A DNA stretch of 64,000 nt from Hyphomicrobium sp. (GCA_019751875.1 JAIEMV010000010.1:1-64000); one strand, 5' to 3'. Positions 17,073 to 27,000 are shown, counted from the first letter of the stretch. Notes: generated by a model from the letters alone, not told the origin. Program-made: numbers and translations.

Positions 17073-18248
17073 TCAGAACGGGGCCTGGGGCTGTAGAGAG
17101 CCGACGAAGAATACAGCACCCATCAGCAGAACGAGGCTGGCCCCGAGTAGACCCGCGCCGTTCGACACGGCGGTCGCCCAACCGCTGCCTTCGCCGCCAA
17201 TACGCGCGGCAAGTTCGCGCGAGCCGACGGCTAATGCCGCCAGCATGGAAACAGTGAGTGCCGTGCCGATCGCCATGGCGAACGTGGCGAAGACGCCGGC
17301 CCAGAGCAGCCCCTGCGACAATGCAAAGACGAGGACCAGGATCGCTCCTGTGCACGGTCTGATCCCGACGGAGAAGGCGATTGCAAGGGCTTTGGCCCAG
17401 GTCAGTTCGCCTTCCAGGTCCTTCGGATCGGGCATGTGGGCATGGCCGCAGCAGTCATCATGGTCGTGCGCGTGGGCATGCCCATGAGACGGCTGCGGAT
17501 GACTGTGATCATGGTCGCATCCGCAGTCATGTGTATGGACGTGATGTTCGCGGTGAACCGTGGCGGGAACGGAGGTCCGCGAATGCGTGTGTGTTCTGAT
17601 CTTGCCCGCTCCGATATTTGCGGGCGCTGCCTGACGACTTGCGAGGATCTTACGGATCTGCCCATACAGCAGCCATGCGCCGACGGCCGTGACGAACCCC
17701 CAGCTGACTGTCTCGATCCAGCCCTCCGCGATGCGCATCTCCATGCTCGTTGCATTCAGCGCAACGGCGAGGATGCCGACGAGCACGATCGCCGAGAGCG
17801 CTTGTATGAAGGCGGAGAGGAATGACAGCATGATGCCACGACGGACCGTTTCCTGATTTGCCAGGACATAGGAGGAAATGATCGCTTTGCCGTGCCCTGG
17901 CCCGGCAGCGTGGAGAACGCCATAGCTGAAGCCAATGAAGCCAAGCACGAGGGCTGCGTTGATGCTGCCGGCCGCCTTCAGGTTTTTGACTGCGTTGGCC
18001 AGTTCGCGATTAAGACGCTGCTGCTGCGTAAGGAGCCAGTTGTAGGCTTGCGCCATGACACCGGGCGGGGCGGCAGATTCAGCGCCCGCTGCGGGACGGC
18101 CGGCGGTGAGCGCGCGATCGGGCGAGAGTTGGGCAATCGCGATTCGGCCGGCAGCGTCGGGAGAGGCTACGGCGAAGTCCGTGAATGAGATGGCCATTGC
18201 AATACAGGCGACGAAGGTCGCCAAGACAGGTATCAGGCGGTGCATCAT
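17073..18248 (-). CDS. NicO/RcnA-family Ni/Co (or Zn) transporter
   Basis: Predicted inner-membrane metal exporter. It has an N-terminal signal/TM segment, then the NicO motif GVLHAAGPGHGKAI, further TM helices, and the second motif GIRPCTGAILVLVFAL. Between them is a cytoplasmic or periplasmic loop very rich in His (HDCGCDHDHSHPQPSHGHAHAHDHDDCCGHAHMP), a metal-buffering feature. The ATG at 18248 overlaps the stop of the upstream DUF1007 gene (ATGA), indicating translational coupling; a start at 18260 is also possible. Given the shared intergenic site with znuA, zinc rather than nickel may be the real substrate. Confidence 0.88.
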   Translation of the reverse strand: MMHRLIPVLATFVACIAMAISFTDFAVASPDAAGRIAIAQLSPDRALTAGRPAAGAESAAPPGVMAQAYNWLLTQQQRLNRELANAVKNLKAAGSINAALVLGFIGFSYGVLHAAGPGHGKAIISSYVLANQETVRRGIMLSFLSAFIQALSAIVLVGILAVALNATSMEMRIAEGWIETVSWGFVTAVGAWLLYGQIRKILASRQAAPANIGAGKIRTHTHSRTSVPATVHREHHVHTHDCGCDHDHSHPQPSHGHAHAHDHDDCCGHAHMPDPKDLEGELTWAKALAIAFSVGIRPCTGAILVLVFALSQGLLWAGVFATFAMAIGTALTVSMLAALAVGSRELAARIGGEGSGWATAVSNGAGLLGASLVLLMGAVFFVGSLQPQAPF

Positions 18249-18934
18249 GTCTTCGCACAAGAAAGATGGATGGTCGAAGCATACCCCAGGCCGCTTCCTT
18301 CATTGGCGTTGCCGGCGGTGAGCTGGCCACCGAAAGCATCGTTCAGCTTCTGGAGATCGGCGAGGTCCTTGTCCGAGTTACCGACCGTCGCACTGCAGCC
18401 GGCCGGCGCGCTGTCGCTCAGGCGGACGGGATTTTCTTTCGCCAGGTCGAACGCAATGAAGAAGGTCTGATCATAGACGGCGAATTCAAAGCCCTCCGTT
18501 TCGGCGGGCACCGGCTCCGCAATCGGCAGGGTGAAGTTCAACGAAAGGACGCCGTTCTTGTGCTCGAGCCAGTAATCCTTCGGCGGGGCGAGCTTAACGG
18601 GGCTCTCCTTCACGCGCGCAAAGGTGAAAAACTCGAATTCCTTCAACCCGTCGATGTTGACCTGCGCGAGCTCGGCAAGCTCCTCGCGGGTGAAGGTGCC
18701 GTCCTGGTTTTTGTCGAGGCCCTGCACTGCCATTGCCGTATACATGTCGTCAAAGGTCCAGCGGTGCGTGAAGCCCGTGACCTTGCCCTGGTCATAAAGG
18801 ACGGTGGTCTCGACATTGACCCAGACGTGGGGGTGGGCGTGCGCCGGAGTAGGCGATGCCACCTGGATCGACGCGAACAGCGCCAAGGCGCCCGCCAGCA
18901 TCCCGGCGCTACGGTATTCACGACGCTCAATCAT
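18245..18934 (-). CDS. DUF1007 family periplasmic protein with EF-hand-like loop
   Basis: A 229-residue exported protein (signal peptide ending at HAHPHVW, the conserved DUF1007 start) that is usually encoded next to NicO transporters, as here. It carries an EF-hand-like loop LDKNQDGTFTREEL near residues 73-86, suggesting Ca binding. The mature N-terminus HAHPHV may bind metal. It likely delivers or senses metal in the periplasm for the neighbouring transporter. The start is ATG 18934; the gene is first in a two-gene operon divergent from znuA. Confidence 0.85.
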   Translation of the reverse strand: MIERREYRSAGMLAGALALFASIQVASPTPAHAHPHVWVNVETTVLYDQGKVTGFTHRWTFDDMYTAMAVQGLDKNQDGTFTREELAELAQVNIDGLKEFEFFTFARVKESPVKLAPPKDYWLEHKNGVLSLNFTLPIAEPVPAETEGFEFAVYDQTFFIAFDLAKENPVRLSDSAPAGCSATVGNSDKDLADLQKLNDAFGGQLTAGNANEGSGLGYASTIHLSCAKT

Positions 18935-19110
18935 CTGCGGCGTCCTTCCTGTGGTTCCTGTGTGGTGTTCGCGTAGCGAAGCGACCTTCAGATATGATCA
19001 GGCGTTGCAAGATACCACTGTCAACGGCCGGCGTGGCAATGGTGCGGCATCCGGGTCCCACTTCCAAATCCGGTTCTCACTCGTCGCCTTATGATTGCCT
19101 TGTGGCGCAA

Positions 19111-19132
19111 TTTGGATGTTATAGCATCCAAA
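19111..19132. promoter_or_regulatory. Probable Zur operator between znuA and the DUF1007-nicO operon
   Basis: TTTGGATG, a 6-base core TTATAG, then CATCCAAA: an 8-base perfect inverted repeat. The inner part ATGTTATA matches a half of known Zur boxes and resembles the site before zur at 39473-39491. It lies 38 bases upstream of znuA ATG and about 180 bases from the DUF1007 start, so Zur could repress both directions under zinc sufficiency. Confidence 0.6.
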
Positions 19133-19169
19133 TCAATTTGGCTGCTGCTGTGGCCTGAAGGGAGACGAC

Positions 19170-20201
19170 ATGATCAGACTGCCGGCCGGGGGGCATGGGG
19201 CGTCCCAAGCAAAGAGATCGCGGCCATTCGGACCATCCCGATTGCTGGGTTCGGCGGTAGCTGCTCTCAGTCTGACGGCGGGATCGGCGTGGGCGGAGGA
19301 TCTGACCGTCGTGGCGACGATCAAGCCCGTCCATGCGCTCGTGGCGCAAGTGATGGGGGATGCCGGTGAACCGAAACTGCTCGTGGGCGGAACGGCATCG
19401 CCGCACACGTATTCTCTGAAGCCGTCTGACGCGAAGGCTCTCAACAACGCCCGGCTCATCTTTCGAGTCTCTGAAGACATCGAGCCATTCACGCGCAAGA
19501 TCGTGGCAGCCCTGCCAAAGTCGGTGACCGTCATCACACTCGCTGGAGCACCAGAGCTGACCCTGCTCGACAAGCGCTCGGGAAACACTTTTGAGGCGCA
19601 CGAGCATGGCGGTACGCACGACCATCATGATCACGACCATGATGATGGGAACGGCGACCCTCACCAGGGCGAGGCGAAAGGTCCCGTGCGCGACGGACAC
19701 ATTTGGCTAGATCCACGGAACGGCGTCGCCATGGTGCGGGAGATCACGCGCGCCTTAAGCGAAGTAGCGCCTGACAAAAAGGCGACGTTCGAAGCGAACG
19801 CTGCAGCCGCAGTCGCCAGCATCGAGGCGGCGGCGAGGGAAATCGACGCAGAACTGGCGTCGGTGAAAAATAAGCCATTCGTGGTGTTTCACGATGCCTA
19901 TCAATATTTCGAAGAGCGGTTCAACGTCCCGGCGGCCGGAGCCATCACGATCTCGCCCGAGGTGCAGCCCTCAGCGAAGCGGCTTGGAGAGATCCGTCGC
20001 AAGATCAAAGAACTAGACGTCGCGTGCGTGTTTGCAGAGCCGCAATTCAAATCGAAGTTGGTGGCGACTGTGGTCGAGGGGACCGGTGCCAAGGCGGGCA
20101 CGCTCGATCCGGAGGGTGCATCGATCGAGGCAGGTCCCGGCGCCTATGTCGCGCTCCTCAAGAACCTTGCGCAAAGTTTGAAGGGCTGCCTGACAAGCTG
20201 A
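19170..20201 (+). CDS. znuA: Zinc ABC transporter substrate-binding protein ZnuA
   Basis: The periplasmic zinc-capture protein of ZnuABC. A signal peptide (residues 1-33, ending AWA) is followed by the SBP-9 fold with zinc-ligand histidines in IKPVHALVAQVM and SPHTYSLKPSD, a metal-buffering loop rich in His and Asp near residues 141-165 (HEHGGTHDHHDHDHDDG), and the third ligand region FHDAYQYFEERF. The 343-residue length is normal. The start is supported by AGGGAG before ATG 19170. Its membrane and ATPase partners znuB and znuC are 18 kb away beside zur, an arrangement common in alphaproteobacteria. Confidence 0.95.
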   Translation: MIRLPAGGHGASQAKRSRPFGPSRLLGSAVAALSLTAGSAWAEDLTVVATIKPVHALVAQVMGDAGEPKLLVGGTASPHTYSLKPSDAKALNNARLIFRVSEDIEPFTRKIVAALPKSVTVITLAGAPELTLLDKRSGNTFEAHEHGGTHDHHDHDHDDGNGDPHQGEAKGPVRDGHIWLDPRNGVAMVREITRALSEVAPDKKATFEANAAAAVASIEAAAREIDAELASVKNKPFVVFHDAYQYFEERFNVPAAGAITISPEVQPSAKRLGEIRRKIKELDVACVFAEPQFKSKLVATVVEGTGAKAGTLDPEGASIEAGPGAYVALLKNLAQSLKGCLTS

Positions 20202-20232
20202 TGCCGGCGGATTGGGCTGGACGGCGAAAAGC

Positions 20233-20272
20233 AAAACGGGCGGTCACTGAAAGTGAGCCGCCCGTTTTTTTG
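20233..20272 (+). terminator. Rho-independent terminator after znuA
   Basis: AACGGGCGGTCAC, a short loop, then GTGAGCCGCCCGTTTTTTT: a strong stem with one bulged base and a 7-T run, 32 bases after znuA. It also lies just past the stop of the convergent L,D-transpeptidase gene and has an A-run on the other side, so it may serve both. Confidence 0.9.
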
Positions 20273-20289
20273 AATTGCGGATCGCCGGT

Positions 20290-20982
20290 TTACTCGACGG
20301 CGACGGTGCGGGTGGCCGCTTCGCCCTTGCGGCCAAAGTTCACCACACGGCGCTGAGCAGGAGGTGGCGTCTCGGAGTCGCTCGCAATCGCCGGCCCAGT
20401 TTTGAAACGCTCCCAGGTGACTGTCACGACGGTGCCGACGGGGACGCGTGGATAGAGGTCGAGAACGTCTTCATTGAACATGCGAATGCAGCCCTTGGAC
20501 ACGGCCTGACCAATGGTCCAAGGTGCGTCGGTCCCGTGAATGCGGTACGTGCTCGAGCCAAGGTAAAGCGCGCGCACGCCAAGCGGATTCATCGGGTGGC
20601 CGCCCGGTACCCACGCCGGTAGCCGCGGATTTTCGCGCAGCATCTCGGGGGTCGGCGTCCAGGACGGGTTTTCGCGTTTCTGGGTCACGTTCAGGCGGCC
20701 TTGCCAGCGGCTCTGCTCGCGCGGAACTGCAATGGGATAGCTCATCGCGGTCCCGGGCTTGGTGATGAGATACAGACGGCGATCGCCAAACGAGACGATG
20801 ACTTGCCCAGGGCGGTACTTCGAATCAAAGGCGACCGTCGAGCGTTTGCCGCCCCACTCACTGTCGCCACCCCACATAAAGTCGACGAACTGAGCCTGCG
20901 CCACGGCCGGGATCGTCGTCGCCATGACGATCGAGGTTCCGACGACAGCCAGTGCCCGGTTGATGATGGAGCGAACCCGCAT
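20290..20982 (-). CDS. L,D-transpeptidase (YkuD)
   Basis: A 230-residue periplasmic enzyme with a signal peptide (cleavage after AVAQA) and a YkuD domain: VIVSFGDRRLYLI strand, YRIHGTDAPWTIG and the active-site SKGCIRM with Cys near residue 164. It would make 3-3 crosslinks between peptidoglycan stems, possibly in the polar or budding growth zone of this organism. It lacks the Ala-rich tail of the paralog at 7.1 kb. The start ATG 20982 is preceded by CTGGAG on the minus strand. Short basic C-terminus (RRVVNFGRKGEAATRTVAVE). Confidence 0.92.
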   Translation of the reverse strand: MRVRSIINRALAVVGTSIVMATTIPAVAQAQFVDFMWGGDSEWGGKRSTVAFDSKYRPGQVIVSFGDRRLYLITKPGTAMSYPIAVPREQSRWQGRLNVTQKRENPSWTPTPEMLRENPRLPAWVPGGHPMNPLGVRALYLGSSTYRIHGTDAPWTIGQAVSKGCIRMFNEDVLDLYPRVPVGTVVTVTWERFKTGPAIASDSETPPPAQRRVVNFGRKGEAATRTVAVE

Positions 20983-21359
20983 TCTGCTACTCCAGATTTA
21001 TGCTCAACGAAGGTTGCAGGAGCGGCGGCAAGGAACACACAGCCGCGTCCGAAGTCCCCTATCGTTTGGATCAGTATGGTGAAGGTTTCGTATATCGCAG
21101 TCCTGGATTCGGCGTGAGGGCTTTCGGGCCACACCCGGCGCCGAAGCGTCATCCTTGAAGTGGAAAATCTGCTTGAGTTGTCCATAGCTTGAGCATTCGG
21201 GACCGGTTTTTAGGCGATCGCGGCAACTTGACCGTGGGTTCTGCCGCCACGCTTCCCGGTTGGTTTTAGAGGCGGGGTATTTTCGCTGCTGTTTATGGAC
21301 GGGGTGAGGCCGCGATCTGGTGGCGGCATGGCAGCTGTGTTGCCGATCGCGTGTTTTTT

Positions 21360-21374
21360 GTTCTTGTCTTGTTC
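21360..21374 (+). promoter_or_regulatory. LexA box 1 of imuA-imuB-dnaE2
   Basis: GTTC-TTGTCTT-GTTC, an exact match to the alphaproteobacterial LexA (SOS) site GTTC-N7-GTTC. It lies 10 bases upstream of the -35 of the imuA promoter. Confidence 0.85.
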
Positions 21375-21383
21375 CCATTTTTC

Positions 21384-21412
21384 TTGAATAGGGCGGGCGA
21401 AGGAGCTATAGA
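21384..21412 (+). promoter_or_regulatory. imuA promoter
   Basis: -35 TTGAAT at 21384-21389 and -10 TATAGA at 21407-21412 with a 17-base spacer, flanked by LexA box 1 upstream and overlapped by LexA box 2. Transcription would start near 21419, which rules out imuA start codons before that. Confidence 0.6.
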
Positions 21413-21425
21413 ACAAAACAAGTAC
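21411..21425 (+). promoter_or_regulatory. LexA box 2 of imuA-imuB-dnaE2 (one mismatch)
   Basis: GAAC-AAAACAA-GTAC differs by one base from GAAC-N7-GAAC. It overlaps the -10 and the expected start of transcription, where bound LexA would block RNA polymerase. Its centre is 51 bases from box 1. Confidence 0.6.
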
Positions 21426-21467
21426 AGTGTGTGGCGTTTGTTGGAACCCGTTGCGAGCGTTCTGTCC

Positions 21468-22487
21468 ATGAACAAGGCGGCCCACCCCTTCAACACCCCC
21501 TCCGCCCTGTCAGGGCTGGCGCCCAATGAGGGTTCAAATGCGTCTGTGAGTTTGTCCGGGGGGATGCGTGGCGTCGCGCTCCTGTCTTCCCGGATGCCCC
21601 CGCGCCGGAGCAGCGCCCTCTCAATGGCTGCTCCGGCGCCCCCGGCGGGACATTGCAACGGCACTCTCGATGACTTGCGTCGGCGCATTCTTGCTATCGA
21701 ACGCCCGCGCCTTGAAGCACGGCATGGTATCTGCGAGCCGCACGAGGCGGTGCAGGCGGGGCCGAGGACGGCTGCTTGGTCGCTGGGCGCTCCGGAGGTA
21801 GATTCCCTGCTCGGCGCCAACGCACTCGACACGGGCGCTTGTCATGAGATCAAACCTGCTTCGAGCAAGGCCGCCTCACGCGCTGCCGCACTGGCCTTCG
21901 CTCTTGCTCTCGCCCGCCGCAGGCTCGGTGGCGCGATCCGCAGTGGCAAAGGATTGCCGCGCATTTTATGGTGCAGTTCGCCGCGGACGATCCTTGACGT
22001 CGGCGGCCTTTACCCCCCGGGGCTGGTCCGCTTCGGCCTCGACGCCTCGTCCTTGCTCATGGTCGATGCGCGGCGCGACGATGAGGTGCTGTGGGTCCTG
22101 GAAGAAGGCCTGCGCTCGGGCAGTCTGGCACTGGCGATCGGTGCGCTCTCTTCGATTGATCTGACGCCAGCGCGGCGCTTGAGTCTTGCGGCGCGGGACG
22201 GGGCGACACCACTCCTCATGCTCACATCGGCGCGATCGGCCGCGAGTGCGGCGACCGCTACACGCTGGCGTATCAATCCGGCCGCGAGCGGCACACATCC
22301 CTTCGACATGCGCGCACCCGGCGCGGCTCGGCTTTCGGTGCAGCTCGAACGCTGTCGCTCGGCGCCGCCCGCCATCGAAGCCGCTCTGACTTTGGAATGG
22401 TCCCATGAAGCGTATCGTTTCCGTCTGGCTGCCGCAGTGGCCGATCGAGCGGCTGTCACGGCAGCGGCCCGGTGCCGTGCCGGATGA
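21468..22487 (+). CDS. imuA: ImuA (RecA/SulA-like mutagenesis protein)
   Basis: ImuA, with ImuB and DnaE2, forms the DNA damage-inducible translesion mutasome of alphaproteobacteria lacking umuDC. The protein has the ImuA/RecA-like core: LDDLRRRILAIERPR, AFALALARRRLG, ILWCSSPRTILDVGGLYPPGLVRFGLDASSLLMVDARRDDEVLWVLEEGL. A Walker A motif is not evident, as is normal for ImuA. The start must lie downstream of the promoter at 21384-21412; ATG 21468 is the first plausible codon, but ATG 21594 or 21624 would give a product closer to family length, as residues before about 90 look unconserved. The 3' end overlaps imuB by 83 bases. Confidence 0.85.
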   Translation: MNKAAHPFNTPSALSGLAPNEGSNASVSLSGGMRGVALLSSRMPPRRSSALSMAAPAPPAGHCNGTLDDLRRRILAIERPRLEARHGICEPHEAVQAGPRTAAWSLGAPEVDSLLGANALDTGACHEIKPASSKAASRAAALAFALALARRRLGGAIRSGKGLPRILWCSSPRTILDVGGLYPPGLVRFGLDASSLLMVDARRDDEVLWVLEEGLRSGSLALAIGALSSIDLTPARRLSLAARDGATPLLMLTSARSAASAATATRWRINPAASGTHPFDMRAPGAARLSVQLERCRSAPPAIEAALTLEWSHEAYRFRLAAAVADRAAVTAAARCRAG

Positions 22488-24066
22488 CAAACCGTTCGCA
22501 CTCGTCACCGGCGGAGCGCAGGGCATCCGCATCACCGCCGTCAACATCCGGGCGGCACGGGAGGGCTTGCGTGTGGGCATGAGTTTGGCGGATGCGCGGG
22601 CCGCTGTGCCCAGTCTGATCTCGCATCCGGCCGAGGCGGAGCGGGATGCGCAGGCGCTCGAACGTCTCGCGCTCTGGCTCGGACGTTACGGACCATCGCG
22701 CAACGTCGAAGGTTGCGACGGTGTCTGGATTGACACGACGGGAGTGGCACATCTTTTCAGTGGCGAGGCGGCACTGCTGGAAAATTTGGTGCGGCGGCTT
22801 TCCGGCTTTGGAATCACCGCGCGCGCTGGTCTCGCCGATACACCGGGGGCAGCTTACGCTCTCGCCCGCTTCGCGACCACGCGACGGCGCACCGTAATGG
22901 CGCCGGCGGGGGAGGCGCAGACGGCAGCGGCATTGGCGGGACTGCCTGTTGCGGCACTGCGTCTGTCGCAGGAGACCGCGGTGCTTTTGAAGCGACTGGG
23001 GCTCGCCCGGATCGGTCAATTGGTGGAACTGCCGCGCACCTCGTTGGAGAGGCGGTTTTCATCGGAATCGTCCTCGCGCAGCCGGGCAGGGCAGGCCAAG
23101 ACAAAAGCACTGGCGGACGCGGTTCTCCTGCGGCTCGATCAGGCGTTGGGGCGCCAAGCCGAACCGCGAGCCGCACTCGGAGACCCGCCGGTGCTGTCGG
23201 AGCGTCGCTCGTGGGGCGAACCGTTGATCTCATCAGAAGCGCTTGTTTCTGAAGTTGGTACCCTTGCCGGGGATCTTTCGCGCGCGCTGAAAGCGGCGGG
23301 CCTTGGGGCGCGGCGCATCGTGCTGCATCTCTATCGGGCCGACGGCACGATTGCGCACGCTGAGGCGGGTCTTGCCAGGGCAAGCGCGGAAGCGACGCAT
23401 TTCATGCAACTGCTCGAAAGCAAGCTGGCGGTGATCGACGCGGGCTTCGGGATCGACGTCGCTGTGCTCGACGCCGTACTGGCGGAACCGCTCGACGCTG
23501 AGCAGGCGACGCTCGGACGGGGCGGCGCAATCCCCGAGCAGGCCATTGCCGCGCTCGTCGACCGGCTTGCGAACCGGCTCGGCGCCAAGAACGTTTTCCG
23601 TCTTGCGCCACGTGCAAGCTATCTGCCCGAGCGAGCCACCGTGCGCACTGTGCTGCTGGCGCCTATCGCCGATCCTGCTGCGATGCCTGGTTCTCCGCCA
23701 GGAGAGCGGCCGTTTCTTCTGCTGTCGCCGCCGGAACCTATCTCGGCCATGGCCGAAGTGCCGGATGGGCCGCCCCTGAGATTTACATGGCGGCGCGTCG
23801 CTTATGCGGTGGTGAAGGCCGCGGGGCCCGAGCGGATCGCGCCCGAATGGTGGCGGCACCTCGCCCATCCGGATGCGGATGCGCCGACGCCCGCCGACGA
23901 CGGGCTCGGTGGCGATACCCTCGATCCGGCCGCACGCGAGAAGACGCGCGACTACTATGTCGCCGAGACGAGCGATGGGGCGCGGTTCTGGATGTATCGC
24001 GAAGGATTTTACGGCGCGGCCGATGCCGGGGGTGCGCCGCGCTGGTTTCTGCATGGTCTGTTCTAA
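22405..24066 (+). CDS. imuB: ImuB, inactive Y-family polymerase-like protein
   Basis: A 553-residue Y-family (DinB-like) homolog that tethers ImuA and DnaE2 to the sliding clamp at lesions. The N-terminus reads RIVSVWLPQWPIERLSRQ in place of the DMDAFFASVE of active DinB, so the first catalytic Asp is missing, as usual for ImuB. GCDGVWIDTTGVAHLFSGE and GITARAGLADTPGAAYALARF match the palm region; the helix-hairpin-helix RLGLARIGQLVELPRTSLERRF follows. The start overlaps the end of imuA, suggesting coupled translation. The dnaE2 start follows 12 bases after the stop. Confidence 0.93.
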   Translation: MKRIVSVWLPQWPIERLSRQRPGAVPDDKPFALVTGGAQGIRITAVNIRAAREGLRVGMSLADARAAVPSLISHPAEAERDAQALERLALWLGRYGPSRNVEGCDGVWIDTTGVAHLFSGEAALLENLVRRLSGFGITARAGLADTPGAAYALARFATTRRRTVMAPAGEAQTAAALAGLPVAALRLSQETAVLLKRLGLARIGQLVELPRTSLERRFSSESSSRSRAGQAKTKALADAVLLRLDQALGRQAEPRAALGDPPVLSERRSWGEPLISSEALVSEVGTLAGDLSRALKAAGLGARRIVLHLYRADGTIAHAEAGLARASAEATHFMQLLESKLAVIDAGFGIDVAVLDAVLAEPLDAEQATLGRGGAIPEQAIAALVDRLANRLGAKNVFRLAPRASYLPERATVRTVLLAPIADPAAMPGSPPGERPFLLLSPPEPISAMAEVPDGPPLRFTWRRVAYAVVKAAGPERIAPEWWRHLAHPDADAPTPADDGLGGDTLDPAAREKTRDYYVAETSDGARFWMYREGFYGAADAGGAPRWFLHGLF

Positions 24067-24078
24067 AGCGAGTGTGTG

Positions 24079-27000
24079 ATGCGTTACGCAGAACTCGATG
24101 TGACGACGAACTTCTCGTTCCTGCGGGGGGCTTCGCACGCGGACGAACTCGTTGCGCAAGCGAAAGCGTTGGGGCTTGAGGCGATCGCGGTGACCGACCG
24201 TAACTCGCTCGCAGGTATCGTACGCGCACACACGGCGGCAAAGGCCGTCGGACTGCGCTTCATTCCAGGCGCGCGGCTCGACCTGGAGGATTCGCCGAGC
24301 CTTCTCTGTCTGCCTACCAACCGGGCTGCTTACGGTCGTCTGTCGCGGCTTCTTTCGCTCGGGCAAGGTCGGGCGGAGAAGGGGCAGTGCATTCTGCGGC
24401 TTGATGACGTCGCTGCGCTCGCGGAAGGCAATATTTTCATCGTCGTCCCACCGGAGACGTTGGAGGAGAATTTCCAAGCACATCTGCAGCGGATTCAAGG
24501 GGCACTGGCTCCCGCCAAACTTTATCTGGCGGCGTCGCATGCCTACCGTGGCGATGACCGGGCACGGATCGGAGCGCTTGCGGCGATGGCCGCCGCATGT
24601 GGCACGCAGCTCGTTGCGACCAACGCCGTGCTCTATCATGCGCCGCACCGGCGGCCATTGCAGGACGTACTGACCTGCGTGCGGAAACATACGACCATCA
24701 CCGAGGCCGGATACCAGCTACAGGCAAACGCGGAGCGGCACCTCAAGAGACCCGAGGAGATGGTTCGTCTCTTTCGTGGATACGAGGAGGCGGTGGCGCG
24801 CACAATCTCCATCATGGAGGCCTGCCGGTTTTCACTCGATGAGCTTGTCTATGAGTATCCGGACGAACCTGTGCCGCCCGGGACCACACCGCAGGCGCAT
24901 CTGGAAGCGCTCACCTGGGAAGGTGCGGCGTGGCGGTTTCCAGAGGGGATTCCAGATAAGGTTCGCGCGACGATCACGCGCGAACTGCAGCTCGTTGCTG
25001 AGCTCAATTACGCGCCTTATTTTCTCACGGTCCACGACATTGTTTTGTTCGCTCGCTCGCGCGGCATCCTTTGCCAGGGCCGCGGATCAGCGGCGAACTC
25101 GGTCGTGTGCTATTGCCTCGGCATCACAGCGGTCAATCCGACGGAAGTGAACCTTCTGTTCGAACGGTTCGTGTCGCATGCACGCAAGGAGCCGCCCGAT
25201 ATCGACGTTGATTTCGAGCACGATCGGCGCGAGGAGGTCATTCAATACATTTACGCGCGCTATGGACGTGACCGGGCAGGGCTCGCCGCTACCGTCATTT
25301 CCTATCGTGCGCGGTCGGCGGTGCGCGATGTCGGCAAAGCAATGGGTTTGTCGGAAGACACGGTCGCGGCGCTCGCCGGCATGGTATGGGGGACAAGCTC
25401 GGGCGGCGTGCTCGGCGATACGCGCGTGCGGGAGGCGGGCCTTGACGCGAGCGATCCGCTGCTTGCGACCGTGCTGGAACTCACCGAAGAGCTCATCGGC
25501 TTTCCGCGCCATCTCTCGCAACACGTAGGCGGGTTCGTGCTGACGCGGGGGCCGCTCGTGGAAATGGTGCCGGTTGGCAATGGTGCAATGGATGATCGCA
25601 CCTTCATTGAGTGGGATAAGGACGATATTGCGGCGCTCGGATTGTTGAAGGTCGATATTCTGGCGCTCGGCATGCTGTCGTGCATCCGCCGTGCGTTCGA
25701 ACTCCTGGGCGCACATCATGGACTCGACATGACGCTTGCGAAGGTGCCGCGCGAGGATCCCGCAAGCTATGACATGCTTTGCCGCGCGGACAGCATCGGC
25801 GTTTTTCAGGTGGAAAGCCGAGCGCAAATGAACATGCTGCCGCGTCTCAAGCCGCGCTGTTTCTATGATCTCGTGATCGAGGTTGCAATCGTCAGACCGG
25901 GACCGATCCAGGGTGACATGGTGCATCCATATCTGCGTCGGCGCTCCGGGCTGGAGCCGGAGACTTATCCGTCGCCATCGCCGGAACATGGGCCGGCCGA
26001 CGAACTCAAGCAGATCCTCGGCAAGACAAAAGGCGTCCCGCTGTTCCAGGAGCAGGCGATGCGGATCGCGATGGAGGCAGCAAAATTCTCCGACCAGGAG
26101 GTCAACGATTTGCGCAAGTCGATGGCCACGTTCCGCCGCCGCGGCACGATTGGATTGCTCGAAGAAAAGATGGTCGAGCGGATGACGGAGCGCGGCTACG
26201 ACCGCGAATTTGCCCAGCGCTGCTTTAACCAGATCAAGGGTTTCGGCGAATACGGGTTTCCCGAGAGTCATGCGGCGAGCTTCGCGCATCTCGTTTATGT
26301 GTCGTCATGGCTCAAGTGCCATTTCCCAGCAGCGTTCGCGTGCGCGCTGCTCAACTCACAGCCGATGGGCTTTTATGCGCCCGCACAGATTGTTCGGGAT
26401 GCGAGCGAGCATGGAGTGGAAGCGCGCGCCGCCGACATCAATCTCAGCGGTTGGGATTCCACGCTGGAGGATGTGGATGGCGGCGGGCCTGCGCTGCGGC
26501 TCGGCCTGCGGCAGATCGAAGGGCTGCAGGAGGACGAAATCAGGCGCCTCGTTGCGGTGCGGGCGCAGGGTGCATTCGGTTCTGTGCACGATCTATGGCA
26601 GCGGGCGGGGCTGCGGCTGCCGACACTGGAGAAGCTTGCCGCCGCTGATGCGTTCCGGTCAATCGGGCTCGATCGGCGGCAGGCGCTTTGGGAAGTGACG
26701 GCGCTTGCGAATGCGCCGCCGCTGCCTCTCTTTTCCTGGAGTGCCGCTCACGAGACGGGCGCGGAGACGAAAGTGGCACTGCCTTCGATGCCGCTCTCAG
26801 AACACGTGGTGAACGACTACCAGACGCTGCGGCTGTCATTGAAAGCGCACCCGATGAGCTTTTTGCGCGAGCGTCTTCGGGCAGAACGGGTCTCGAATTG
26901 CCAGGAATTGCGCAGCATGCGCGACGGGCAGTTCGTGAAAGTAGCGGGCGTCATTCTGGTGCGGCAACGGCCGGGATCGGCCAAGGGCGTCGTGTTCATG

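Larger units (their letters stand above)
20983..21467. other. 485-base gene-poor region upstream of imuA
   Basis: I see no supported gene here; the ORFs on both strands have no family features. The first 350 bases show no clear structure. The last 110 hold two LexA-type boxes and a promoter for the imuA-imuB-dnaE2 cassette, described separately. Confidence 0.6.

Noticed and set aside
23233..24690. Long minus-strand ORF opposite imuB and dnaE2
   Set aside because: Arg/Pro-rich composition without family features; both plus-strand genes are certain.
25087..26289. 400-codon minus-strand ORF opposite dnaE2
   Set aside because: Antisense shadow; it overlaps the catalytic core of dnaE2.
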